Assembly (NCBI GenBank): GCA_035906255.1 | Contig: JAMIFM010000037.1 | Coordinates: forward strand, 62,001 to 126,000 | Length of the DNA stretch: 64,000 bases | From: SB11 sp035906255 | Lineage (GTDB): Bacteria > Bacteroidota > Bacteroidia > UBA8524 | Direction of reading: 5' to 3' | Shown: positions 1 to 8,368 of the stretch, piece after piece | How the letters are laid out: each line of letters starts with the position of its first letter | How positions within the stretch are numbered: position 1 is the first letter of the stretch | Program-made: the position numbers and the translations under genes | Notes under the pieces: generated by a model | The model's database searches: none | What the model was told of the DNA's origin: nothing | Seen by the model: the letters and a program-made list of their open reading frames with translations, nothing else

Positions 1-734
1 GCGCGACAGCAGGCATAGGTGAAGCCTGCGCCAACATACTGGCACAAAACGGATACCGACTTATACTGACAGGCCGTCGCAAAGACCGTTTGGAAACTGT
101 TGCTGCCCAATTGGTTGCTAAACACAACGCACAGGTATATACCCTTAATTTTGATGTGCGTAGCCGTGTTGCGGTGGATGAGGCCATTAGCAGTTTGCCT
201 GATGGGTGGAAAGATATTGACCTGCTGGTTAACAATGCCGGGCTTGCTATGGGGCTTGCCCCGTTTGAAGATGGAAATATTGACCATTGGGAAACCATGA
301 TTGATACGAACATAAAGGGCTTACTGTATGTGAGCAAGGCCGTATTACCGCAAATGATAGCGCGGAACACGGGACATATTATAAACATCAGTTCTATTGC
401 GGGTAAAGAGGTGTATAGCATGGGCAATGTGTATTGTGCCAGCAAACACGCTGTGGATGCCTTAACACGCAGTATGCGGTTAGATTTGGCTAAATATCCG
501 GTAAAAGTATCGATGGTGTGCCCCGGTGCGGTTGAAACGGAGTTTTCGATAGTGCGGTTTGAGGGGGATGCTGAACGCGCCAAGAAAGTATATGATGGTT
601 TTGAAAACCTTGTGGCCGATGATATTGCCGATGCTGTTTGGTACATTGCAAGCCGCCCGCCCCATGTAAACATAAATGATATTGTAGTAATGCCAACCGC
701 CCAGCCTATGGCAGGTATGATTGTGAGGAAATAA
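1..734 (+). CDS. short-chain dehydrogenase/reductase (5' end cut by window)
   Basis: NAD(P)-dependent oxidoreductase of the classical SDR family. The reading frame is open from base 3, so the start lies before the window; an ATG at 90 is internal. The Rossmann motif is visible at the left edge (ATAGIGEA), followed by NNAG, the catalytic serine region INISSIAG and the YCASK catalytic Tyr/Lys pair. About 243 residues are visible, so only a few are missing from a usual length near 250. It resembles YdfG-like 3-hydroxy acid or serine dehydrogenases, but the substrate cannot be read from sequence. A strong hairpin follows the stop codon and separates it from a convergent gene. Confidence 0.9.
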   Translation, partial: ATAGIGEACANILAQNGYRLILTGRRKDRLETVAAQLVAKHNAQVYTLNFDVRSRVAVDEAISSLPDGWKDIDLLVNNAGLAMGLAPFEDGNIDHWETMIDTNIKGLLYVSKAVLPQMIARNTGHIINISSIAGKEVYSMGNVYCASKHAVDALTRSMRLDLAKYPVKVSMVCPGAVETEFSIVRFEGDAERAKKVYDGFENLVADDIADAVWYIASRPPHVNINDIVVMPTAQPMAGMIVRK

Positions 735-740
735 TACAAT

Positions 741-773
741 ACATTGCGTAGGGTTTTACACCCTACGCAATGT
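741..773. terminator. perfect 13-bp hairpin between convergent genes
   Basis: ACATTGCGTAGGG at 741-753 pairs with CCCTACGCAATGT at 761-773 around a 7-base loop. It sits between the SDR stop and the stop of the opposite-strand DUF1761 gene, so it could end both transcripts. There is no clear T-tract, and it may belong to the palindromic intergenic family seen elsewhere in the window. Confidence 0.55.
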
Positions 774-786
774 TATATATAGCAGC

Positions 787-1191
787 TTATTTCCATGCCC
801 CTATAATTGCACCCATTATCATAAAAGTAACAGCATTGTAACCCGCATTAATGAGGAACAATGTGAACGACCTCCTCTCAAACAGGTAGTTAACACCAAA
901 AGACAAACCCACCCAACCAATTCCGGCCAACGCTCCTGCTGCAATACCCCAGCCCAAATCGGCAGGGCCGGAAAGGAAAGCCGCAAGGTTGTAACTCATT
1001 ACTAAGGATAAAATAAATGACAGGCCAAAAATTTTGGCCATGTTCCCTTTCTTCAACTCATCGGCAGTCAAACCCGCCTCACGCATCCAAATATTGCCAA
1101 ACAATGCAGGCGAATACCAAATTCCGCCGATAATAAATGCTGATAAAGCAGCCACAATGGTGGCAAGGTGGTTAATCTCTATGTTCTGCAT
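787..1191 (-). CDS. DUF1761 family membrane protein
   Basis: A 134-residue integral membrane protein with about four transmembrane helices. The N-terminal GGIWYSPALFG motif after the first helix is typical of the DUF1761 family, as is the length. The family has no assigned biochemical function. It is convergent with the SDR gene and divergent from the LytTR regulator, whose proposed start lies about 50 bp away. Confidence 0.8.
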   Translation of the reverse strand: MQNIEINHLATIVAALSAFIIGGIWYSPALFGNIWMREAGLTADELKKGNMAKIFGLSFILSLVMSYNLAAFLSGPADLGWGIAAGALAGIGWVGLSFGVNYLFERRSFTLFLINAGYNAVTFMIMGAIIGAWK

Positions 1192-1239
1192 AAAAAAGTG
1201 TAATTTGTGGTTACAAAACTTAGCCGCGCTTATCCGAAA

Positions 1240-2178
1240 ATGAAAAAAAATACCCTGAAAACGGATATTGAAGCACTGAAAACGGAAATCGTGCTACCGG
1301 AACCCTCTGTGAATGAGACGTTGAATGACACTACTATCCGTTTAATAGGAATACCCTTTTTCGGGTTGGTAATACCCAATATCAGCGGTTTAATACGGTT
1401 AGAGTTATACAGCTTTGCTGAAATTGTGCTGGGTCACCTTTATTTTATCTTTATCGCTTTTTGCATTTGGCAAGGGAACCGCTTTCTATTGTTTAAACTT
1501 CGCAGGGTGTATTCTTGGCTAAATAATCCGTTCCAAAAAATTATATCACTGTTTATGGCCAACTTGTTATATACCGTACCCCTTACCATTGGTTTGTGCT
1601 GGTTGTGGTACACCTATCTGGCCAATGATTCTATCAACTGGAATATTATCACCAATGTTACTCTCATCTGTGTTATCTGCGTAATATTTATCACCCATGT
1701 GTACGAAATGGTGTTTTTGGCAAAAAACTGGGAGGCAAACAAGCAAACAAACGAACAGTTGCAAATTACCCTTAATAAATATCTGATTATCAATACTCCT
1801 GTTACAACTGAGGATATGAAGTTGGTAGAAGAAAAGCCTGCCGTAAAAACACGTATTATGGTAAAAAAGGGGAGCGATTATACGTACCTCACCTCGCAAC
1901 AAACTGCCTATTTTTATACGCTTGATAAAATAGTGTTTGCCATCAATACACAAGGTGAACGTTTTATGGTGGATTATACCCTTACTGAACTGGAGAATAT
2001 GCTGCCGCCAAAAGAGTATTACCGTGTCAACCGTCAATACCTTATCAATATTGTTGCAATACAAAAATTCAGGCCTTCGTATAAAGGCAAGTTGTTATTA
2101 AAAATAACCCACTGCCCCGATGAAATTACCGTTAGTCAGGAAACCGCTATCGGTTTTAAACAGTGGATTGAAGCATAG
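1240..2178 (+). CDS. membrane-anchored LytTR DNA-binding regulator
   Basis: Predicted transcription regulator of 312 residues. The N-terminal half has about four hydrophobic helices (roughly residues 35-165), then a short charged linker, then a LytTR domain over the last ~100 residues with the family-typical YYRVNRQYLINI stretch. There is no receiver domain, so any signal would come through the membrane part. I chose the ATG at 1240 over an in-frame GTG at 1207, because the GTG extension (MVTKLSRAYPK) is not hydrophobic and lies close to the divergent start. Membrane LytTR proteins without receivers are common in Bacteroidota. The target genes are unknown. Confidence 0.8.
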   Translation: MKKNTLKTDIEALKTEIVLPEPSVNETLNDTTIRLIGIPFFGLVIPNISGLIRLELYSFAEIVLGHLYFIFIAFCIWQGNRFLLFKLRRVYSWLNNPFQKIISLFMANLLYTVPLTIGLCWLWYTYLANDSINWNIITNVTLICVICVIFITHVYEMVFLAKNWEANKQTNEQLQITLNKYLIINTPVTTEDMKLVEEKPAVKTRIMVKKGSDYTYLTSQQTAYFYTLDKIVFAINTQGERFMVDYTLTELENMLPPKEYYRVNRQYLINIVAIQKFRPSYKGKLLLKITHCPDEITVSQETAIGFKQWIEA

Positions 2179-2218
2179 CCATATACTATCGGCATCTTCA
2201 CTCCGTTAAGCAGTAATA

Positions 2219-3052
2219 ATGAAAGCTATTCAACCGTTAATCATAACCGCTCTTATTTTGATAGCACAAGGCTGCTATTCTCAGCCCAACCAAGCTGATA
2301 GTGTGCTTGAAAAACAAACGTTAAAACAAATTACGGTACACGATACGACCATAAAAACCATTCATGTATATGTGGCGTTGTGCGATAATAAATACCAAGG
2401 CATTGTGCCTGTGCCCAAAAAGATAGGAAACGGGCAAGACCCTTTTAACAACTTGTATTGGGGTTGCGGATACGGTATAAAAAGCTATTTTAAAAACAGT
2501 GCCGAATGGAAACTTGTTCGCACCACAAAAGACAGCGGTTATGTGCTTGAACGGTGCGTTTTTAAAAACAAAAAACACACTAATGTTTATCTGATAGCCG
2601 ATGCGTACGATGGTGCCTACATAAAACAATGCACCGTTGATTTTTTGCGCGGTACGGCAGGCACTGAAAAAGACACCCTGAATATTGACGGGAAAACCAT
2701 AGGAATAAAAGGCAATGCCTTGCTTACTGCATACATTGGGCACAATGGATTAATGGATTTTAGCGTAGGGCTTGACTTTGAGAATACCGACGGCAAAGAA
2801 AGAAAAACCATTATGCTGGCTTGTATCAGCAAAGATTATTTTAAAGGATTTATAAAACAGGCAGGGGCTTACCCGCTGGTTTGGACTACGGGTTTGATGG
2901 CACCGGAAGCATACACACTGCACGATGCGGTAGGGGCATGGATAAGTGGTGAAACAAATGCTAATGTGAGATTAAAAGCAGCGGCAGCGTATCATAAATA
3001 CCAAAAATGCGGGGAAAAAGCGGCCAAAAATTTACTGGTGACAGGCTGGTGA
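2219..3052 (+). CDS. hypothetical exported protein
   Basis: A 277-residue protein not assigned to a family here. It begins with a signal peptide (LIITALILIAQGCYSQ). Either a lipoprotein cleavage before the Cys or a signal peptidase I cleavage after YSQ is possible; the lipobox is not canonical. The rest is soluble and mixed alpha/beta, with a conserved-looking core around GNGQDPFNNLYWGCGYG. It starts 40 bases after the LytTR regulator gene and may be co-transcribed with it. Confidence 0.6.
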   Translation: MKAIQPLIITALILIAQGCYSQPNQADSVLEKQTLKQITVHDTTIKTIHVYVALCDNKYQGIVPVPKKIGNGQDPFNNLYWGCGYGIKSYFKNSAEWKLVRTTKDSGYVLERCVFKNKKHTNVYLIADAYDGAYIKQCTVDFLRGTAGTEKDTLNIDGKTIGIKGNALLTAYIGHNGLMDFSVGLDFENTDGKERKTIMLACISKDYFKGFIKQAGAYPLVWTTGLMAPEAYTLHDAVGAWISGETNANVRLKAAAAYHKYQKCGEKAAKNLLVTGW

Positions 3053-3152
3053 TTTATTCGATATAAATCACTGATTTTTAAAAATTTCTGAATTAATATT
3101 ACTGGAATTTTCGTTAGATTTGTTAAAAGGCTTCGTAATTTGGAATATTACT

Positions 3153-4382
3153 ATGAATACCTATACGGCCGTAAAAATAACAGTTGCATATATTCTTGTG
3201 GGTTTTGTGTGGATTGTAGCCGGCGACTCGGTAGTAGGTGTTTTTATAGAAACGAAGTCCCTTAGCCCCATTTCAATTTTCTATATTAATCTTGCCAAAG
3301 GAATATTATATGTGCTGCTAACGGGAGTTGCTTTGTTTTTATACACGCGCAGGTCTATCTCTAAACTTACAAATACCGAAGAGCGGTTTAAGTCATACTC
3401 CCAGAGAATTACCCACATAATGGATTCCATCACCGATGGCTTTGTTACCTTAGATAATAATTGGAAATTTATTTTTGTAAATAAAACCTTTCAGGAAATT
3501 TCAGGGAAGCGTAAAGACGAGTTAATAGGGCACTCGTTGTGGGAGCTTTTTCCCCAATTAAAAGAAACCATATTTTTTGACAGGCTTAACAAAGCGGTAT
3601 CTGAGCGGGTGAGCCTTCACTTTGAGGAACAGTATTTTGAAAACGGCCATTGGTATAGTTCAGGCGTATATCCAATCGACCAAGGTTTGGCTATTTATTT
3701 TTCAGACATCACTGAAAACTATTATATGCGTGATGAGATATTTAAAACCAAAAAAAACCTTAATGCCCTGATAAATAATACCTCGGATTTAATTTGGTCG
3801 TTGGGAATAGACCTCAAATTAATTTCATTCAATGACGCCTATAAAGAGTTTGTACGCTCTTTTACGGGCGTAGCTGCCAATGAGGGGGATGATGTGGCTT
3901 GCAGGATACTTCCGGGTCTTGACCCTAAGCGATGGGATGTGCATTATGAAAGGGCATTTGGCGGTGATATTTTTTCGCAAGAAGAGTACTATACATTGCC
4001 CGATGGCAATTTGCTGTACTTTGACGTTAATTTTAATCCCATTTTTAACGAAGAAAAAAAGGTGATTGGTGTGGGCTGCTTTGCCCGTAATGTAACAGAC
4101 CGGAAAAAGCATGAAATGGAAGTGGAGGAGCAAAACAAAAAACTAATGGAAATAGCATGGCTCCAATCACATGAAGTGCGGGGGCCGCTTAGCACTCTTA
4201 TGGGACTTATGGCGTTATTTAACACACATGACCTTAACGACCCTGAGAATGTTAACATTTTGCAGATGATGGAAATTACTGCAAAAAAATTGGATGAGGT
4301 GGTGCAAAGCATTGTGGCAAAAGCAAACGATGTGCGCGAGGTAAATGATGATTTGGCAGGCAGGCAAGGGGCACAATCTTAA
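3153..4382 (+). CDS. PAS-domain membrane sensor with HisKA-type H-box but no ATPase domain
   Basis: A 409-residue signalling protein. Two N-terminal transmembrane helices are followed by two PAS domains (roughly residues 85-200 and 205-325; the second ends CFARNVTDRKK) and a histidine-kinase dimerisation segment with the H-box LQSHEVRGPL. The protein stops about 60 residues later, without N, G1 or G2 boxes, so it cannot autophosphorylate alone. It could act through a partner kinase, as a phosphotransfer domain, or as a decoy. The ATG at 3153 is preferred to the upstream TTG at 3120. I saw no frameshifted ATPase remnant before carB, so the short form looks genuine. Confidence 0.8.
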   Translation: MNTYTAVKITVAYILVGFVWIVAGDSVVGVFIETKSLSPISIFYINLAKGILYVLLTGVALFLYTRRSISKLTNTEERFKSYSQRITHIMDSITDGFVTLDNNWKFIFVNKTFQEISGKRKDELIGHSLWELFPQLKETIFFDRLNKAVSERVSLHFEEQYFENGHWYSSGVYPIDQGLAIYFSDITENYYMRDEIFKTKKNLNALINNTSDLIWSLGIDLKLISFNDAYKEFVRSFTGVAANEGDDVACRILPGLDPKRWDVHYERAFGGDIFSQEEYYTLPDGNLLYFDVNFNPIFNEEKKVIGVGCFARNVTDRKKHEMEVEEQNKKLMEIAWLQSHEVRGPLSTLMGLMALFNTHDLNDPENVNILQMMEITAKKLDEVVQSIVAKANDVREVNDDLAGRQGAQS

Positions 4383-4455
4383 AAAATTTTAGTACAGTAA
4401 ACTTTCTTATTTATCTTCGCCCAATTTTTTAGGTATCACTACCTGCTAATCCACT

Positions 4456-7272
4456 ATGCCCAAAGACTCCTCAATAAAATCAGTACTTATTATCGGTAGC
4501 GGCCCCATTATTATTGGTCAGGCCTGCGAATTTGATTACTCAGGCAGCCAAGCTGCACGCTCTTTAAAAGAAGAAGGGATTGAAGTTACTCTTATCAACT
4601 CAAACCCTGCTACTATTATGACCGACCCTGTAACGGCCGACAATGTGTATTTGTTGCCTCTTACCGTTCAGTCGATAGAGCAAATTTTAAAAGAACGCCA
4701 CATAGATTGTGTGTTACCAACTATGGGTGGTCAAACCGCACTAAACTTGTGCAAAGAAGCTGATGAAATTGGTCTTTGGGAAAAATACAATGTCCGCATT
4801 ATAGGTGTAGATATTGCTGCGATTGAAAAAACCGAAAATCGCGAACAATTCCGCCAGTTGATGGTAGATTTGGGTATCGGTATAGCTCCTTCAAAAGTGG
4901 CTAACTCTTTTCTTGAAGGTAAAGAAATAGCGCAAGAAATAGGCTTTCCGCTGGTTATACGCCCATCATACACACTGGGTGGCACTGGCGGTGGTTTTGT
5001 ATGGAAAAAAGAAGAATTTGATGCCGCACTTAGTCGTGGTTTGCAAGCCTCTCCTACCCACGAAGTACTGGTTGAAAAAGCAGTATTCGGTTGGAAAGAA
5101 TATGAATTGGAGTTGCTGCGCGATAAAAACGACAACATTGCGGTGATATGTACCATTGAGAATTTTGACCCAATGGGCATACATACTGGCGACAGTATCA
5201 CCATTGCGCCTGCAATGACTTTGAGCGATACTTGTTTCCAAGAGATGCGCAACATGGCTTTTAAAATGATGCGCTCTATCGGTACGTTTGCCGGCGGTTG
5301 TAACGTGCAATTTGCGGTAAACCCCGAAGATGAAGCCATTATTTCGGTAGAGATTAACCCCCGCGTATCACGTTCATCAGCTCTTGCATCAAAAGCAACC
5401 GGATACCCTATTGCCAAAATAGCCTCAAAACTGGCCATCGGTTATACATTAGATGAACTGAAAAACCCCGTAACCAAAACTACTTCGGCGTTTTTTGAGC
5501 CTGCTATCGACTACGTTATCGTTAAAATACCCCGTTGGAATTTTGATAAATTCCGCGAGGCCGATACCCGCCTTGGATTGCAAATGAAATCAGTGGGTGA
5601 GGTAATGGCCATAGGCCGCAGTTTCCAAGAGGCTTTGCAAAAAGCTTGTCAATCGCTTGAAATACGTAAAATAGGCTTGGGTGCTGATGGTTTGCACGAA
5701 ACCAATCTTGAAAAGATTATCGCCAAGCTGGAAGTTCCTTCATGGGACAGGTTGTTTTATATTAAAGATGCTATTGCCCTTGGGGTGCCTATTACCACCA
5801 TTCAAAAAATTACGCAAATTGACCGTTGGTTCTTAACCCAAATACAAGATTTGGTAAAAACCGACAATGAGATACGCCGTTTCAGCTTAGGAAACATTCC
5901 ACGCGAGCTGTTGTTGGAAGCTAAACAAAAAGGCTACAGCGACGCTCAAATAGCCCACCTGATACGTAACTGCACCGAAGACGAGGTGTATGCAAAACGT
6001 AAAGAACTGGGTATTAAACGCGTGTATAAAATGGTTGATACCTGCTCTGCTGAATTTCCAAGCAGTACCAATTACTTTTACTCAACTTTTGACGGCGAAA
6101 ACGAATCGGTAATATCTGATAAAAAGAAAATCATTGTATTAGGTTCAGGCCCTAACCGCATAGGTCAAGGTATCGAATTTGATTACAGTTGTGTACACGG
6201 CCTTTTGGCTGCCAAAGAGTGCGGCTACGAGGCGATAATGGTAAACTGTAACCCCGAAACCGTTTCTACTGATTTTGATATGGCGGATAAGCTATACTTT
6301 GAACCGGTATTTTGGGAACACCTTATTGAGCTGATTGAAATGGAAAAACCCGAAGGGGTTATCGTTCAGTTGGGTGGACAAACTGCATTGAAGTTATCTG
6401 AAAAACTGCACGAGAAAGGGATAAAAATCATCGGTACATCGTATGACAACATGGATATTGCCGAAGACCGAGGCCGTTTCTCTGATTTGTTGAAAGAGTT
6501 GGATATACCTTACCCCGATTACGGCGTGGCGATTGATGCCGATGAGGCGATTGAGATTGCCCACCGCGTGGGTTACCCTGTGTTGGTACGACCCAGCTAT
6601 GTATTGGGCGGACAAGGGATGAAAATTGTGATTAATGATGAAGAGTTGGAAAGTGCTGTAATAGGTTTGCTGGGCGACTTGCCGGGCAACCGTGTGTTGA
6701 TTGACCATTTTCTTGACCGTGCAGAGGAAGCCGAAACCGACAGTATTTGCGACGGTGAAGAGGTACACATTGTGGGTATGATGGAGCATATAGAGCCTGC
6801 CGGTATCCACAGCGGTGATTCATCAGCGGTATTGCCCCCGTTTAATCTTTCGCAAGCAGTGAAGGATAAAATGGCCGAATACAGCAAAAAGCTGGCGACG
6901 GCTCTTAACGTAAGGGGCTTGCTAAACATACAGTTTGCCATTAAAAACGAGAAAGTGTATGTGATTGAGGCCAATCCGCGCGCTTCACGCACAGTTCCGT
7001 TTATTTGCAAAGCCTACCAGATACCTTACGTAAACATTGCTACTAAAGTAATGTTGGGTGTAAATAAATTGAAAGACTTTACGTTTGAGGAGAAACTTGA
7101 CGGGTATGCCATTAAGCAACCTGTATTCTCGTTTGATAAATTCCCCAACGTAAACAAAGAACTCGGGCCTGAAATGAAATCAACAGGAGAGGCTATCTTG
7201 TTCATCAAAGATTTGAACGACCCTGTGTTCCGCCAGTTCTACAAAGAAAAATCAATGTTCTTAAGCAGGTAA
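4456..7272 (+). CDS. carB: carbamoyl-phosphate synthase large subunit, lacking allosteric domain
   Basis: Makes carbamoyl phosphate from bicarbonate, ATP and glutamine-derived ammonia for pyrimidine and arginine synthesis. Both ATP-grasp halves are present: GQACEFDYSG and RPSYTLGGTGGG in the first, GQGIEFDYS and RPSYVLGGQGM in the second. The protein has 938 residues and ends at SMFLSR, just after the second ATP-grasp half. The ~130-residue C-terminal MGS-like allosteric domain of the enterobacterial enzyme (1073 residues) is therefore missing. This short form is, to my knowledge, usual in Bacteroidota and implies loss of UMP/ornithine control. The small subunit carA is not in the window. Confidence 0.97.
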   Translation: MPKDSSIKSVLIIGSGPIIIGQACEFDYSGSQAARSLKEEGIEVTLINSNPATIMTDPVTADNVYLLPLTVQSIEQILKERHIDCVLPTMGGQTALNLCKEADEIGLWEKYNVRIIGVDIAAIEKTENREQFRQLMVDLGIGIAPSKVANSFLEGKEIAQEIGFPLVIRPSYTLGGTGGGFVWKKEEFDAALSRGLQASPTHEVLVEKAVFGWKEYELELLRDKNDNIAVICTIENFDPMGIHTGDSITIAPAMTLSDTCFQEMRNMAFKMMRSIGTFAGGCNVQFAVNPEDEAIISVEINPRVSRSSALASKATGYPIAKIASKLAIGYTLDELKNPVTKTTSAFFEPAIDYVIVKIPRWNFDKFREADTRLGLQMKSVGEVMAIGRSFQEALQKACQSLEIRKIGLGADGLHETNLEKIIAKLEVPSWDRLFYIKDAIALGVPITTIQKITQIDRWFLTQIQDLVKTDNEIRRFSLGNIPRELLLEAKQKGYSDAQIAHLIRNCTEDEVYAKRKELGIKRVYKMVDTCSAEFPSSTNYFYSTFDGENESVISDKKKIIVLGSGPNRIGQGIEFDYSCVHGLLAAKECGYEAIMVNCNPETVSTDFDMADKLYFEPVFWEHLIELIEMEKPEGVIVQLGGQTALKLSEKLHEKGIKIIGTSYDNMDIAEDRGRFSDLLKELDIPYPDYGVAIDADEAIEIAHRVGYPVLVRPSYVLGGQGMKIVINDEELESAVIGLLGDLPGNRVLIDHFLDRAEEAETDSICDGEEVHIVGMMEHIEPAGIHSGDSSAVLPPFNLSQAVKDKMAEYSKKLATALNVRGLLNIQFAIKNEKVYVIEANPRASRTVPFICKAYQIPYVNIATKVMLGVNKLKDFTFEEKLDGYAIKQPVFSFDKFPNVNKELGPEMKSTGEAILFIKDLNDPVFRQFYKEKSMFLSR

Positions 7273-7296
7273 CAGCTACCTGTTTATACATACTGC

Positions 7297-7343
7297 AAAA
7301 CGGTATTTGTGGCTTTCATCCGTCATAAATACCGTTTTGTCTT
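7297..7343 (+). terminator. terminator after carB
   Basis: AAAACGGTATTT at 7297-7308 pairs perfectly with AAATACCGTTTT at 7327-7338, and a short T-rich run (GTCTTTT) follows. It lies 25 bases after the carB stop. Confidence 0.7.
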
Positions 7344-7412
7344 TTAGTTCCCACCCAAGCGTTTTTATAATATGTATATTTGCCCCACCAAGGTAAATAG
7401 CAGTCTGCAATA

Positions 7413-7634
7413 ATGAAGTTCATTTTATATCTTATACTTTTCTATTTCATCATCCGTTTTTTGCGTGGTTTATTCCAAACCAATGTGGTAATAAAAAACT
7501 ACCACTATCATAGTAACCAACAACAGCAAAAAGAAGAAAAAGACGGAAAAATAAAGATTATCAAAGGCCCGGATAACGGCTCGCACAAGTCGGACAACAT
7601 GGGTGAATATGTTGATTACGAAGACGTAAAATAG
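7413..7634 (+). CDS. DUF4834-like small membrane protein
   Basis: A 73-residue protein with one N-terminal transmembrane helix (ILYLILFYFIIRFLRGLF), then a charged, glutamine-rich tail ending GEYVDYEDVK. The design matches the small DUF4834 proteins common in Bacteroidota. Function is unknown. It is convergent with the lipoprotein gene that ends 9 bases downstream. Confidence 0.65.
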   Translation: MKFILYLILFYFIIRFLRGLFQTNVVIKNYHYHSNQQQQKEEKDGKIKIIKGPDNGSHKSDNMGEYVDYEDVK

Positions 7635-7643
7635 TCAACTCCG

Positions 7644-8243
7644 TTATTCAATCTTCTCTATTGCCACCCTTGCAAACACGTGGTAATCGCTTTTTATACC
7701 GTCAATCTCATATACTGAGAAAAAAATTGTGTCTTTTAAATCATCACCCACCTGATGACCTAAGCAAATAGAGGTTGTCTCTTCGCATTTGTAATAAGCG
7801 TCAACCAAACTGGGGGTTGAATTAAGGGCAATACCCAAAGTGCCAATACAAATATTATTCTTTAATAATTCGGCGGGATTGCTTTCATATTTTTTAGGAT
7901 ACAGCATACAATACCCGGGATAGTTTTGACTATCCGTGGGGTACACAGGGGCAGCCATCTCATCTTGCATACTAACTAATGAAAATCCCGTGATGCGGTA
8001 AGTTCCCTTTTGCAGCGTTATACTACCGTCTTTTTCCAACGTAATGTCTTTACCTTCTTGGGCTTCTGTTGTGTTAAACAACCTTCGGTTCAGTCCGTTT
8101 TTCATTACCACATTAGAATCGTGGGCAAACTCAGCGTAAACGGCATACGATTTTTTCCCTTCGCGGCACTGCTTATCGCCACCGCAGGCAGCAAACAGCA
8201 ACATAACAACCGGTATGGCTACAAATGCAATGATAGGTTTCAT
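7644..8243 (-). CDS. hypothetical lipoprotein
   Basis: A 199-residue protein with a clear lipoprotein signal (VVMLLFAACGG) and no recognised domain. The mature part is soluble and contains several cysteines (CREGKK, YCMLYP, NNICIG, YKCEETTSICLG). It is probably attached to a membrane facing the periplasm. It is divergent from the fhs gene, with about 125 bases between the starts. Confidence 0.6.
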   Translation of the reverse strand: MKPIIAFVAIPVVMLLFAACGGDKQCREGKKSYAVYAEFAHDSNVVMKNGLNRRLFNTTEAQEGKDITLEKDGSITLQKGTYRITGFSLVSMQDEMAAPVYPTDSQNYPGYCMLYPKKYESNPAELLKNNICIGTLGIALNSTPSLVDAYYKCEETTSICLGHQVGDDLKDTIFFSVYEIDGIKSDYHVFARVAIEKIE

Positions 8244-8368
8244 AGATTGTTGATTTTATGCAAGATAATAAAAATCAATCCGCTGCAATATGATTTTATT
8301 ATCACCGCCTTTAATACACCTGCACCCTCCTCCGCATTAGAAGTATATTTTCCGTAATTTCGTTCTGC

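Noticed and set aside
1207..1239. GTG start for the LytTR regulator
   Set aside because: It adds 11 polar residues, lies 15 bases from the divergent gene's start, and the ATG at 1240 gives a more typical N-terminus.
3825..4312. Opposite-strand reading frames inside the PAS sensor gene and similar frames within carB, fhs, pdxJ and ahcY
   Set aside because: They are shadows of real genes, with low-complexity translations and no start signals.
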